A DNA stretch of 64,000 bases from Planifilum fulgidum (GCF_900113175.1 NZ_FOOK01000017.1:1-64000), one strand, 5' to 3'. Positions 33,758 to 43,046 are shown, counted from the stretch's first letter. Notes: generated by a model from the sequence alone, not told the origin. Program-made: numbers and translations.

Positions 33758-34822
33758 TCAACGTTCGCGAATCCGTTCGGCAGCGGCATCGTCCAGCCCC
33801 TTCACCAGCGCGATCAGAAAAGCCTTGGCCGCTTCGATATCATCCTTGTCCACAATGGCCGCGTGGGAGTGAATGTATCGGGCGCACACACCGATGGCCG
33901 CGGAGGGAACTCCTGTTCCCGATCGGTGGACCGCTCCCGCGTCGGTTCCGCCTTGGCTGACGAAAAACTGATAGGGAATGTTCTCCTTTTCGGCGGTGTC
34001 CAGCAGATAATCCCTCATGCCGGGAAGCGTGACCATGGTCCGGTCGTAAATGCGGATCAACACTCCGCCGCCCAAACGCCCAAACCCTTCCTTGACCCCG
34101 GGGATGTCTCCGGCGGGACTGGCATCCACTGCGAAGAAAATATCGGGTTGTATGAGATTGGCCGCCGCTTCCGCTCCCCTCAGCCCCAATTCCTCCTGAA
34201 CCGTGGCGCCGGCGATCAGCGTGTTGGGGGGCCTGTCCTTCTTCATCTCCTTGAGCAGCTCGACAGCCATGCCGCAACCGAACCGGTTGTCCCAAGCCTT
34301 GGCCATCAGCCGCCGTCCCCCTTCCATCTCGACAAAGGGGCAAACCGGCACGGCCGGGTCACCGGGGCGTATGCCCATCCGGTCGACTTCCTCCCGGTTT
34401 CGCGCACCGACATCGATAAACATCTCCTCGATCTCCAGCGGCTTGTTGCGCGCCTCCGGCTTGAGCAAGTGCGGCGGCACTGAACCGATGACGCCGGGAA
34501 TGCGCTTTCCCGCCCGGGTGACCACTTCGACCCGCTGGGCGGGCATCACCTGATTCCACCAGCCGCCCAAGGGCTGAAAACGCAGAAAGCCTTCTTCGGT
34601 AATCCTCGTCACCATGAAAGAAACCTCATCCATATGGCCGGCAACCATCACCCGCGGGCCGGATTTTCCGCGGAGGATTCCGAATACTCCACCCAAACGG
34701 TCCTGAACCAACTCATCCGAATGCTTCTCAAGATGAGTCCGCAGAATCCGGCGCACTTCACCCTCAAAGCCGGGAGCGCCCGGCGCCTGTGTCAACTGTT
34801 GAAACAGGGACCAATCGACCAT
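33758..34822 (-). CDS. M42-family metallo-aminopeptidase
   Basis: 354 residues. Metal ligands are visible: VAGHMDEVSFM (His, Asp), AKAWDNRFGCGMAVE (bridging Asp), TVQEELGLRGAE (catalytic and metal Glu), FFAVDASPAGD (Asp) and ARYIHSHAAIV (His). This is the YsdC/FrvX-type tetrahedral peptidase family, cytosolic, releasing N-terminal residues from peptides. The ATG at 34822 is preceded by GGAGTTGAGGTGAAATTG; the frame extends to 35080 without a better start. Transcribed from its own promoter at 34928-34956. Confidence 0.9.
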   Translation of the reverse strand: MVDWSLFQQLTQAPGAPGFEGEVRRILRTHLEKHSDELVQDRLGGVFGILRGKSGPRVMVAGHMDEVSFMVTRITEEGFLRFQPLGGWWNQVMPAQRVEVVTRAGKRIPGVIGSVPPHLLKPEARNKPLEIEEMFIDVGARNREEVDRMGIRPGDPAVPVCPFVEMEGGRRLMAKAWDNRFGCGMAVELLKEMKKDRPPNTLIAGATVQEELGLRGAEAAANLIQPDIFFAVDASPAGDIPGVKEGFGRLGGGVLIRIYDRTMVTLPGMRDYLLDTAEKENIPYQFFVSQGGTDAGAVHRSGTGVPSAAIGVCARYIHSHAAIVDKDDIEAAKAFLIALVKGLDDAAAERIRER

Positions 34823-34927
34823 CAATTTCACCTCAACTCCTATTGATTCCTTCATGTTCTGCCGCATCACGAGCTTGTCCAAGCCGCACAGGGGAATGGG
34901 AGGACATTCCATGCGTCGTTCACTCAA

Positions 34928-34956
34928 AGTATAGCGAAACAGACAAAAGTTCACAA
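34928..34956 (-). promoter_or_regulatory. Promoter of the M42 peptidase gene
   Basis: Minus strand TTGTGA (34951-34956), 17 bp, TATACT (34928-34933), about 100 bp before the start codon. The rest of 34957-35160 shows no gene. Confidence 0.7.
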
Positions 34957-35167
34957 ACCGTCTGCGGGAAAACATAGAAAGAGATCCCAAAGATGCCCTT
35001 AAGCGGCACACAACCATGGTACCGCGAACAGGCCCGTTCTGTACAGCGAAACCCCATAACTTGTCACGACGGCCGGCCAAAAGCCCTTCAGTGAGGCCTT
35101 CGGAGTTGCATTGTGCCTGCAGTTTGTGGTGTGTTTTGTGGGACTTGAATTTGTTTGTTGATTTGGG

Positions 35168-35198
35168 ATTTGTGCTGCAAACCAGTTGTTGATAATAT
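35168..35198 (+). promoter_or_regulatory. Promoter with TTTG-N5-CAAA operator for the winged-helix regulator
   Basis: TTGTGC (35170-35175), 17 bp, TAATAT (35193-35198). The inverted repeat TTTG-TGCTG-CAAA (35169-35181) overlaps the -35, as expected for autorepression. A close copy lies at 36114-36128. Confidence 0.6.
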
Positions 35199-35248
35199 TT
35201 ATATTAAAAGATACAATGAAAGAAATCCACCTTCCGGGGTGATTTCCG

Positions 35249-35566
35249 GTGCCCTTCAAAGAATTGGCCCGAATTGACAAACTGGTGCACGAACCCGCGC
35301 GCCTCGCGATTCTCAACGCTTTGGCCGCCTGTCATGTGGCCGAGTTTCTATTCCTCCAGGAATTGACCGGCTTGACCAAGGGAAACCTCTCCTGTCACCT
35401 TTCCAAATTGGAAAAGGCCAACCTTGTCTCCATCGACAAACATTTTGTTCGCAAAAAAATTCCTCAAACCACCGTGCGAATCACGCCGGAGGGCCGGGCT
35501 GCCGTCGAGAATTATTGGAAAAATCTGGACAGAATCCGGTCGGAAATCGAAAACCTGAAAAATTGA
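35249..35566 (+). CDS. Winged-helix transcriptional regulator (ArsR/MarR-like)
   Basis: 105 residues: KLVHEPARLAILNALAACHV, ELTGLTKGNLSCHLSKLEKA (recognition helix), then a wing and TTVRITPEGRAAVENYW. This is the small one-domain regulator family related to ArsR/PadR that often controls a neighbouring membrane protein gene. Here the downstream region holds only a degraded duplicate, so its original target may be lost. The GTG start follows GGGGTGATTTCC. Probably autoregulated through the TTTG-N5-CAAA box. Confidence 0.82.
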   Translation: MPFKELARIDKLVHEPARLAILNALAACHVAEFLFLQELTGLTKGNLSCHLSKLEKANLVSIDKHFVRKKIPQTTVRITPEGRAAVENYWKNLDRIRSEIENLKN

Positions 35567-35738
35567 CCGGCGCCTTGTCCCTCGTCCGTTCTCCCATCCG
35601 GAGGCGCGGCATCAGGTCCTTAAGGCGATCGCATCCGGGAGCCCCCTTCGCCGGCTTTGAAAAGGGAGCCCTTCGGAAGCCTCCAACCGGAAAGCCCGGG
35701 AAAACGCGTCGGATCCGCCCTCCATCCCGGCGGATGCG

Positions 35739-35989
35739 GAAAAAGCCCGAGGCTTTGTTTGGGAATTGGCGGCCGTTTGAGCGGCTGGGAGAGGAGTTTT
35801 TAAAACGGCGAAGCCAGATGGATCCCGACCGAAGAAAAGCGCTGGCCCAAAATCTCCTGCGGCGGATCCAAGCGGACGGGGAAAGCGAACCTGACGATGC
35901 CGAACTCCTTCTCGAGAAGATCTATGCCTATCTGAGACAGACCCGGTATTCCTCCATCCAATGACGCGCTAACGGACAAACGGCTGACA
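35739..35989 (+). pseudogene. Inverted duplicate of the RDD-gene tail
   Basis: Read on the plus strand, 35775-35964 encodes RPFERLG, EEFLKRRSQMDPDRRKALAQ and LLLEKIYAYLRQTRYSSIQ, ending in the same stop as the RDD gene (26872). Similarity continues about 25 bp past the stop into the 3' end of the CgeB gene. Relative to the parent, a segment coding for about nine residues (DDQYLLIE region) is deleted at 35794. No start or ribosome site belongs to it. Bases 35567-35738 upstream show nothing recognisable. Confidence 0.85.
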
Positions 35990-36086
35990 AGGGAAAATAA
36001 AACGCCCTCTGCGGAAAACCGACCGGCCCCGAGGCGCACCCTTGATTCGGGTAGCGCGGTCGGGCGATGGAATGAAGTGGGTTTTT

Positions 36087-36128
36087 TATAATGGAAGGGT
36101 GATGTGATTTTTTGTTTGTACTGCAAAC
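36087..36128 (+). promoter_or_regulatory. TATAAT and GTTTG-N5-CAAAC box upstream of the MurF-like gene
   Basis: TATAAT at 36087-36092 has a poor -35. The box GTTTG-TACTG-CAAAC (36114-36128) is followed by TTGTTTTTAATATT, closely resembling the sequence around the regulator promoter at 35168. It could be a shared operator or a duplicated promoter piece. Confidence 0.45.
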
Positions 36129-36209
36129 TTGTTTTTAATATTGATCATTTTCCGAACCACCCTTTGCATATTTGCCCAAACCACGGATCAACGGCAGGAA
36201 TAACATAAA

Positions 36210-37649
36210 ATGTCCCAGTCGTCAGGGATCCATCGCCCTTGTCATTTTGGATGGGAGGGGATTGCTACGAAATCCGTTACCCTTGGAAACCTGGCCAGGA
36301 TTATCGGCGGCAACCTGGTCCGCGGAGACGCGAACCTCTGGCTGAAAACGGCAAACTTCGGAAAACCCAAATATCTTCGCTCCGATCAGATCTATTTTTA
36401 CACCAAGAAAAAATCCTGGAACCAGCAACTGGACGCCATCCGGCGTGTTCGTCCGAAAGCCGTCGTCCTTCCGCCCTCGCTCTCACATCATCCGATTCCT
36501 CCCTCCGTCGGATTGATCACCGTCAAAGACACCTTTGCCGCCTTCTGGCGCCTGGCCCTCTGGAATTGGAGACATTGTTCGCCGCGGGTCATCGGAATCA
36601 CCGGCAGCGCCGGCAAATCCACAACCACCGAGATGACGGCATCCATCCTGAAACGGAAATGGTCGATGATCAAAACGCAGGGCAATCTGAACACCTATTC
36701 CTTCCTGCCCTCCTATCTGGTTCGCCTCTCTCCCGGTCACCGCATTCTTTTGTTGGAGATGGGGATGAAATCCCTCAACAACATCGCCCGGCAATGCAGC
36801 GTGGTCCGTCCCGAAATCGGCGCCATCACCAATGTGGGTGAAGCGCACGTCGGAAGCCTGGGCAGTCTCGACCGCGTGGTCCGCGCCAAACAGGAGCTGA
36901 TCGACGGCATGCGGCCGGGGGGCGTCCTCTTCCTCAATGCCGACGATCCCCGATCCCGCAAATTGAACACCCGCCATTTCAGAGGCATCGTACGCACCTT
37001 CGGCATTCGCAATCCGGCCGATGTGCGCGCCCATTCAGTCCGATACACATCCCGGGGGATGGAATTCCGGGTTCGGCTGGATCGGACGGATTATCCCTTC
37101 CGCATTCCCGTTTTCGGCGTGCACAATGTGTACAACGCCCTGGCGGCGATCGGCATCGCCCGTGCGCTCCGCGTTCCGGTCCGGGACATTCAGGAAGGCC
37201 TCGCCCACTTTCAACCGCCGAAAATGCGCCTGCAATTCGTACCGGGACGGGGCGGGCGCACGTTGATCAATGATGCGTGGAATGCCAATCCCACCGCCAT
37301 GATGGAAGGATTGAAAGTACTGAAACACGTATCCCGCGGCCGGCCCGCCGTCGCCGTGCTGGGAGACATGCTCGAACTGGGCAATCTGAGCCGGTGGGCC
37401 CATCAGCAGGTGGGCAAATTCGTCGCCAAGATCTCCCCCGACTGGCTCGTCACCGTGGGAAAAGAGGCCCGGGAGATCGGGACGACTGCCGCGGCAATGG
37501 GGATGAACCCTTCGCGGGTGCGCCACTTCAGGACACGGGAAGGAGCCGCCCGATTTCTGCAGCAACTTCCGCGAAACGCCGTCATCTATTTCAAAGCTTC
37601 GCGAAAACTGCACTTCGAAAAGCTGGTCAAACTGTTGCGCGCCCCATAG
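36210..37649 (+). CDS. murF: MurF-like ligase (Mur ligase family)
   Basis: 479 residues as read from ATG 36210. Three-domain Mur ligase: the N-terminal substrate domain begins near residue 20 (SVTLGNLARIIGGNLVRGD), the central ATPase has VIGITGSAGKSTTTEMTASI, then LLLEMGMKSLNNIAR, ITNVGEAHVGSLGS, and the C-terminal domain has INDAWNANPTAMMEGL and AVLGDMLELG, both typical of MurF. MurF adds D-Ala-D-Ala to the UDP-MurNAc-tripeptide. Divergent residues (for example in the P-loop) and an isolated position suggest a paralogue rather than the housekeeping enzyme. The start is unsure because the best ribosome site (GGGAGGGG near 36250) lies inside the frame. Confidence 0.8.
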   Translation: MSQSSGIHRPCHFGWEGIATKSVTLGNLARIIGGNLVRGDANLWLKTANFGKPKYLRSDQIYFYTKKKSWNQQLDAIRRVRPKAVVLPPSLSHHPIPPSVGLITVKDTFAAFWRLALWNWRHCSPRVIGITGSAGKSTTTEMTASILKRKWSMIKTQGNLNTYSFLPSYLVRLSPGHRILLLEMGMKSLNNIARQCSVVRPEIGAITNVGEAHVGSLGSLDRVVRAKQELIDGMRPGGVLFLNADDPRSRKLNTRHFRGIVRTFGIRNPADVRAHSVRYTSRGMEFRVRLDRTDYPFRIPVFGVHNVYNALAAIGIARALRVPVRDIQEGLAHFQPPKMRLQFVPGRGGRTLINDAWNANPTAMMEGLKVLKHVSRGRPAVAVLGDMLELGNLSRWAHQQVGKFVAKISPDWLVTVGKEAREIGTTAAAMGMNPSRVRHFRTREGAARFLQQLPRNAVIYFKASRKLHFEKLVKLLRAP

Positions 37650-37677
37650 TCCTATATGGGGCAATTTCTTTGAAAGA

Positions 37678-37717
37678 TAAAAACACCGCCGCCAACTGAT
37701 CGGCGGCAGTGTTTTTA
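37678..37717 (+). terminator. Terminator of the MurF-like gene
   Basis: AAACACcGCCGCC-aactgat-CGGCGGCaGTGTTT with T5, 30 bases after the stop. Confidence 0.88.
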
Positions 37718-37739
37718 AGAAAAAGATTCACAGGGGTTG

Positions 37740-38390
37740 CAAAGTCGTTCAAGGCGGGCGGAATGTGATGCCGCTCAAGGAGCACCACAGACAGCCAACA
37801 AGCCATTCGGATGGAACGAAGCGTTGAATTGGACACGGGCAACCGCCGGCTTCCGCGGCAGAAGGAATGAAAAAGCTTATCCGTGCTTCCCCCTTCGGTC
37901 CCACGCGAAATCCCAAAAAGGGTGCAAAAACCCCGTCCGCTGCGCCGAGTCATTTGCGCGCACGGATTTTCGGGGCACACACAAAAAATTTCTTTCCGTC
38001 CCGGGGACGCTTGGAAGCACAATTGGTCCGGCTCACCCCGCCCATCCGCAGCCGTACGGAAAGCCACATGATTTCACCGGGGATCAAGGCGACAGAGCCG
38101 AACCGCCCTTGCCGGATTTGACCACGATGGCGTCACCCGCTTTTTCACCCGAAGGGGAACGTCGCTGAAGGCCCATCGAAGCCCCCGTTTGTGGTCCGCG
38201 GCATCACCTTGCGGAAATGACGAAAATCCCCGGCACACAGCGAAGCTCCCGGCCATGCAAGTGCGTTTCCCGCGCGGAATGGTGCACCCGCCGATTCGCA
38301 TCGTCGGAACGGGTGAAGAGGGAGCGGCGACCCGCGCCGCCCGCCGCGCCTGGACGCTCCTGTGCACGGGGAACGCCCATTCCGGTCTGA
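37740..38390. other. Gene-free stretch
   Basis: About 650 bp with open frames on both strands but no ribosome sites, no recognisable domains and strong third-position irregularity. I see no gene, RNA or repeat here; it could be decayed coding DNA. Confidence 0.4.
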
Positions 38391-39329
38391 TTACGTCACC
38401 TGCTCCCCGAAATCGATCCGGTCGAAGGCCTTCAGCGTAATCAAGTTTTGGACCGTCAAATAGCCTTTCCACTCTTCCTTGGCAACTTGCCAATCCTCGT
38501 GATACTGCCCCCACTCCCAATTGGGATCCCAGGAACCGTCCTCCGCTTGTTTTTCGATCAGGTAATCCAGGTTTCTGGCCACATCACCGGCCAGCTCTTC
38601 GTAAAAGGGAGAACGGGGAGTTTTAACCAATATGAGGGGCTGCATCGAGTATTGATCCCAATGATCGGGCCGGGTTTCCACCAAATCCGCCAGTTGGGAG
38701 CGAATCGCCCCGATGATCCGGTCCCGGACGGGCTTGGGCGCCTGCTCCGCCAGGCGGACATAACAGAGACATTCGTGCATGGTCAATTTTGTCTGGTCGA
38801 GATGCTCCAAGCACCGTCGGGTCGCATCTTCGAGAAAATCCCCCGGAACCCACCGGGAATACCGGTGAAAACAGCCGACGATTTCCGCAAAGGGATTTCC
38901 CCAGGCTTCCTCCACCGACGTTCGTTTCCGCTCCTCGTCGTAGTGCCACCAGGGGGCGTGGGGCACGCGGTTCACCGATTCCGGGACGGCTTTCCATCTG
39001 CCGGCTCGCTCGTCATAGGTTTCGAGAAGGTAACGGATCCCCCTTTCCACAAGGGGATGGTCCGCCGGCGTGTCGACGGCGATCAAATATTGAAATCCGA
39101 CGGTGGTGGCCATCGGTGAAGAGGACTCGAGGCGGAAATCCGGCTCAAGGGCGCGTCCAAATCCCCCGTCTTCGTTCTGATACCTCTCCAACTCCTCCCA
39201 GACCCGTTCCCGGGAACCTTCACCGAACGTGTATTCAAACAAAGCCCGGTCAATTCCGCGGGCCCTCTCCCGAACGAACCTTTTTCCCTTCTCAAAATCC
39301 GGCCGGCTGAGTCGAAGCGGCGAACGCAT
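38391..39329 (-). CDS. Terpene-cyclase-fold (alpha/alpha barrel repeat) protein
   Basis: 312 residues. Repeats of the squalene-hopene/prenyltransferase toroid type: RYQNEDGGFGRALEPDFRLE near residue 50 and KQAEDGSWDPNWEWGQYHED near residue 270 are QW-like motifs, with ATTVGFQYLIA and TVQNLITLKAFDRI helices. The DxDD motif of cyclases is absent, so it is not a squalene-hopene cyclase. It resembles a family of uncharacterised cytosolic proteins in bacilli. Stands alone on the minus strand. Enzymatic role unknown. Confidence 0.75.
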   Translation of the reverse strand: MRSPLRLSRPDFEKGKRFVRERARGIDRALFEYTFGEGSRERVWEELERYQNEDGGFGRALEPDFRLESSSPMATTVGFQYLIAVDTPADHPLVERGIRYLLETYDERAGRWKAVPESVNRVPHAPWWHYDEERKRTSVEEAWGNPFAEIVGCFHRYSRWVPGDFLEDATRRCLEHLDQTKLTMHECLCYVRLAEQAPKPVRDRIIGAIRSQLADLVETRPDHWDQYSMQPLILVKTPRSPFYEELAGDVARNLDYLIEKQAEDGSWDPNWEWGQYHEDWQVAKEEWKGYLTVQNLITLKAFDRIDFGEQVT

Positions 39330-39365
39330 CCATCTCCCTCCTTCTTCACCACCAATCCTTTCTCA

Positions 39366-39998
39366 TCAATTTCTTTCCATAAACACCAGCCTCGCCCCCA
39401 ACAAAACATATATCCCCGCCTTGGTCCGGTTGACCCATTTCGACGAGGTCGCGCTTTTCAGGATATTGCGGCCGAGACGGTGGGTGATCACGGAAACGGA
39501 AGTGAATACGACCAGAGCCTGGGCCGTGAACACCGCTCCCAAAACCGCCATTTGCCAAGAAACCGATCCGGCGTCCGGCGACACGAACTGGGGAAAAAAG
39601 GCCAGAAAAAACAGGGAAACCTTTGGGTTGAGCAGATTCATGAAGATCCCCCGCCGATACAATGCGGCAAAATGCCGGCGGGCCAGGGGGGATTCTTCGG
39701 AGCCGCCCGGCTCCTCCGCTTCGCGCAAAGCCTGAAAGGCCAGGATAAACAGGTAAAGCGCCCCCGCCCACTTCAACACCTGAAAGGCGAAGGAAGAATG
39801 GTACAAAAGGGCGGAAACTCCCAAAACGGCCGCCGTCGTGTGCACCACCAAGCCCGTGCACAGCCCCAGAGCGACGGCGATTCCGTCCCGGCGGCTGTGT
39901 GTGACACTCTGGGCGATGACAAACAAGATGTCCGGGCCCGGCATCAAAGTCAGCATCACGGAGATGCCCGTGAACGTAAGCAAATCTGCAAGATCCAT
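39366..39998 (-). CDS. LysE/RhtB-family amino-acid exporter
   Basis: 210 residues from ATG 39998 (SD GGAGGAAGGGAA); the frame extends to 40091 without a site. Six membrane segments; family marks TLMPGPDILFVIAQSVTHSR (GPD motif), GLCTGLVVHTTAAVLG and RRGIFMNLLNPKVSLFFLAF. Such proteins export threonine, homoserine, lysine or related compounds. It follows the cyclase-fold gene 36 bp away on the same strand and may share its transcript. Confidence 0.9.
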   Translation of the reverse strand: MDLADLLTFTGISVMLTLMPGPDILFVIAQSVTHSRRDGIAVALGLCTGLVVHTTAAVLGVSALLYHSSFAFQVLKWAGALYLFILAFQALREAEEPGGSEESPLARRHFAALYRRGIFMNLLNPKVSLFFLAFFPQFVSPDAGSVSWQMAVLGAVFTAQALVVFTSVSVITHRLGRNILKSATSSKWVNRTKAGIYVLLGARLVFMERN

Positions 39999-40114
39999 TT
40001 CCCTTCCTCCATCGGGCTGAAAGCCCTCTTTTTCGGATGATTGGGAAAAATGCCGCGGCGGGAATGAGACGGGGCGGCCCCTCCATCCCACTTCCCGACT
40101 GCGACAGGCGGGCT

Positions 40115-40960
40115 TCAGTGAATGTCCTTCTTTTTAAACCGGCCGCCGTTGACGTCGTGGATATTGCTCACGGCCAAGAAAGCCTGGGGATCCATCTCCT
40201 GCACAATCATCTTCAGTTTCGCTTCCTCCAGACGGGTCACCACGCAGAAAATCACCTTTTTCTCGTCGCCGGTATAGGCCCCTTCCCCGGACAAATAGGT
40301 GACCCCCCGGCCCAGCCGGTAGAGAAGCGCTTCCCCGATTTCCTTGGCGCGATCGCTGATGATCCACACCGATTTGGTCTCATCCAGCCCTTCGATGACG
40401 ATATCAATCATTTTGTAGGCGATGAAATAGGCCATCAGGGAGTACATGGCCCGTTCCCATCCGAAAACGAACCCCGCGCTTCCCAGGATGAAGATATTGA
40501 AAAACATCACGATTTGGCCGACGGAAAAGGGAAGCCGCTTGTTGAACAGGATGGCCAAAATTTCCGTCCCGTCCAAGGATCCCCCGTAACGGATGACCAT
40601 CCCCACTCCCATCCCCAGAATGATTCCTCCGAAGACGGTGGCCAACAGCGGATCATCCGTAACCGCATCCACGGAATGGAGAAACGCCGTTCCGACCGAC
40701 AGCAGACCCACGGCGAAAAACGTGGACAAGGCGAAGGTCTTTCCGATTTGCTTATACCCGATGTAAAAGAACGGCAGGTTGAGAAGGAAGATCAGAATCC
40801 CCAACTTTATGCCCAATAGATGGGACAACATGATCGATATCCCGACGATTCCCCCGTCAATGATCTTATTGGGCACCAGGAATAGTTCCAGCCCAACCGC
40901 CGCCAATCCGGCACCGATGGCGAGCAACAATCCTTTTTGTGCAATTTTGATTGACCCCAT
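40115..40960 (-). CDS. YitT-family membrane protein (DUF161 plus DUF2179)
   Basis: 281 residues. About five membrane segments in residues 1-175 (LLAIGAGLAAVGLELFLVPN, GGIVGISIMLSHLLGIKLG, GSLDGTEILAILFNKRLPFS) followed by the soluble DUF2179 domain (YTGDEKKVIFCVVTRLEEAK, VQEMDPQAFLAVSNIHDVNG). Transport function suspected, substrate unknown. The ATG at 40960 follows GAGGGGGATGTG. Confidence 0.92.
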   Translation of the reverse strand: MGSIKIAQKGLLLAIGAGLAAVGLELFLVPNKIIDGGIVGISIMLSHLLGIKLGILIFLLNLPFFYIGYKQIGKTFALSTFFAVGLLSVGTAFLHSVDAVTDDPLLATVFGGIILGMGVGMVIRYGGSLDGTEILAILFNKRLPFSVGQIVMFFNIFILGSAGFVFGWERAMYSLMAYFIAYKMIDIVIEGLDETKSVWIISDRAKEIGEALLYRLGRGVTYLSGEGAYTGDEKKVIFCVVTRLEEAKLKMIVQEMDPQAFLAVSNIHDVNGGRFKKKDIH

Positions 40961-41081
40961 CACATCCCCCTCTCTGCGGATGGAAATGATTCGCCTTCTG
41001 CGGTAAATACAAAAAAAATGATAACAAACCTTTTCCGCTCGTCAACCGCCCTTTGGGCGGGCCCTTTTTCGCCGAACGGGG

Positions 41082-41106
41082 AAAAAGCCGGGAAAATCCC
41101 GGCTTT
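41082..41106 (-). terminator. Terminator of the oligopeptide transporter operon
   Basis: Minus strand AAAGCCGGGATTTTCCCGGC followed by T5, 30 bases after the permease stop. Confidence 0.9.
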
Positions 41107-41137
41107 CGGGCCAAGACGGTATCCTTTGGGACCATGC

Positions 41138-42070
41138 TTATCGCCGGGTCGATCGGGTGTCGAAGGCGTCCCTGAGTCCATCGCCGATGAAATTGATCGC
41201 CAGCACGGTGATGACGATCATCATCCCGGGAGGAATCCACAGCCACGGCTGCTGGGTCAAAACGCGGATGTTCCGGGCTCCGTTCAGCATGTTTCCCCAC
41301 GTGGGCGTCGGCTCCGGCACCCCGAAACCGAGAAAGCTGAGGGCTGACTCCACGGAGATCATCACCGCCATCAGCAGGGTGGCGTTGACGATGATCGGAC
41401 CGAGGGCGTTGGGGATCATGTGGCGGAAGATGATTCGAAGATCGCTGCACCCGATCGCCCGGGCGCTGAGCACAAATTCCCTCTCCCTGAGCGAGAGGAA
41501 CTGACCGCGGACGATCCGCGCCGTGGTCGCCCAGGAGGTGAGGGCCAGAGCAACGATCAGCACCCATAGGCTGGTTTTCTCGAGAATGGATGCCAGAAAG
41601 AGAAACATCAGCAGGGTGGGAAGAGTGAGCAGCACGTCCGTGGCGCGCATGATGATCATATCCACCCATTTGCCGTAATACCCGGCGACGGCCCCCAGCG
41701 TGCCCCCGATCAATACCGTAAAAATCATGGTTAAAAGTCCGATCAAGAGAGAGATGCGCCCTCCGTACAACAGGCGGGAAAAGACATCCCTTCCGGTGTC
41801 GTCGGTGCCCAGCCAGTGTTTTCCGTCCGGACGGGCATCGGTGTTGTACAGATCGGAGGCGTACGGATCGTGCTTGGCGATCAACGGGGCGCAGACCGAC
41901 AGCAGCGTGACCGCGAGCAGGATGAAGATCCCGGCCACCGCCATCCGGTTGCGAACAAACCGCCGGAGAGCCAGCTGAAAGGGAGATTTTCCCTTCTTCC
42001 CCTTGGCATCCGGCTTCAGTTCGGGCTCTTGCTCCGGCTGGTTCAGGATCACTTCGGCCGAGGAAGACAT
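41138..42070 (-). CDS. oppC: Oligopeptide ABC transporter permease (OppC/AppC type)
   Basis: 310 residues. A cytoplasmic N-terminus (SPFQLALRRFVRNRMAVAGI) is typical of OppC, followed by six helices. It carries GTDDTGRDVFSRLLYGGRIS in the outside loop and the ATPase-coupling loop VLSARAIGCSDLRIIFRHMI. Start ATG after AGGAGGTGATGGGGG. Last gene of the five-gene operon; pairs with OppB to form the channel. Confidence 0.92.
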   Translation of the reverse strand: MSSSAEVILNQPEQEPELKPDAKGKKGKSPFQLALRRFVRNRMAVAGIFILLAVTLLSVCAPLIAKHDPYASDLYNTDARPDGKHWLGTDDTGRDVFSRLLYGGRISLLIGLLTMIFTVLIGGTLGAVAGYYGKWVDMIIMRATDVLLTLPTLLMFLFLASILEKTSLWVLIVALALTSWATTARIVRGQFLSLREREFVLSARAIGCSDLRIIFRHMIPNALGPIIVNATLLMAVMISVESALSFLGFGVPEPTPTWGNMLNGARNIRVLTQQPWLWIPPGMMIVITVLAINFIGDGLRDAFDTRSTRR

Positions 42071-42083
42071 CCCCCATCACCTC

Positions 42084-43046
42084 CTAGTCGTATCGGATCC
42101 GCGGATCCACCACGCCGTAAAGGATATCCGCCACCAGGTTGCCGACGAGCACGCAAATGGCGATCAGCATTGTCGTTGCCATCAGGATCGGGTAATCCCG
42201 GTTGATCACCGACTCAAACAGCAGCTGCCCCAAACCGGGCCAACTGAAAATCGTCTCCGTGATCACCGCTCCGGAAAAGAGCAGGCCGAGATCCAGGCCA
42301 AACAGCGTCACCAACGGCAGCAGGGCGTTTCGGAGAACATGCCGGCGCAGGACCAGCGGAGCGGGAACCCCCTTGGCATAGGCGGTCCGCACGTAATCCT
42401 GCTGCTTCTCCTCCAGCACGCTGGCCCGGGTGTAGCGCATGTAAGAGGCAATGTTGATGATGGCCAGGGTAAAGGCAGGCAACACCACATGGTGCAACTT
42501 GTCCAGCCACAGGGCGATGCCCTCAAGCCCCGCCCCCGCGGTCACCGTCCCCGAAGAGGGAAACCATCGCAATTTAAAGGCGAAAAGATAGATCAGAAGA
42601 ATTCCCGCGAAAAAACTGGGCATCGACAGGCCGACAAAAGCCGTTCCCGTCAGGGTGTAATCCACCGTGCCGTAAGGATGCTGCGCCGAATAGATTCCCA
42701 GCGGGACCGCCAGGGCATAGGTGAGAATCAGTGCACACACGGCCAGAAAAAACGTGTTCCCGATCCGTTCGGAAATCATCTCGCTCACCGGCGTTTTGTG
42801 GCGGAAGGAGATGCCCAGCTCCCCTTTGACAAAGTTGCCGGCCCAGATGAAATACTGCTCGACGGGACTTTTGTCCAAACCGAACTGTTTGCGCATCTGA
42901 TCATAGTAACGGGCATCCACTTTGGGATCCAGTTGTCCTGTGAAGGCGTCTCCCGGAGCAAACTGGATCATCGTGAAAAGGATGATCGAAATGAGGATCA
43001 GCACGGGAATCATCACGAGCAAACGCCGGATAATGAATGTGGTCAA
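42084..43046 (-). CDS. oppB: Oligopeptide ABC transporter permease (OppB/AppB type)
   Basis: 320 residues, six helices. The N-terminal IIRRLLVMIPVLILISIILF and IQFAPGDAFTG are the usual OppB start; the coupling loop is VRTAYAKGVPAPLVLRRHVL and FSWPGLGQLLFESVINRDYP closes the protein. Start codon TTG, six bases after GGGGGGAG. Separated from oppA by a strong hairpin and from oppC by 13 bp. Confidence 0.93.
   Translation of the reverse strand: MTTFIIRRLLVMIPVLILISIILFTMIQFAPGDAFTGQLDPKVDARYYDQMRKQFGLDKSPVEQYFIWAGNFVKGELGISFRHKTPVSEMISERIGNTFFLAVCALILTYALAVPLGIYSAQHPYGTVDYTLTGTAFVGLSMPSFFAGILLIYLFAFKLRWFPSSGTVTAGAGLEGIALWLDKLHHVVLPAFTLAIINIASYMRYTRASVLEEKQQDYVRTAYAKGVPAPLVLRRHVLRNALLPLVTLFGLDLGLLFSGAVITETIFSWPGLGQLLFESVINRDYPILMATTMLIAICVLVGNLVADILYGVVDPRIRYD

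Noticed and set aside
35515-35964. 149-residue plus-strand frame after the winged-helix regulator
   Set aside because: It begins inside the regulator gene and is open by chance into the copied RDD tail; no ribosome site.
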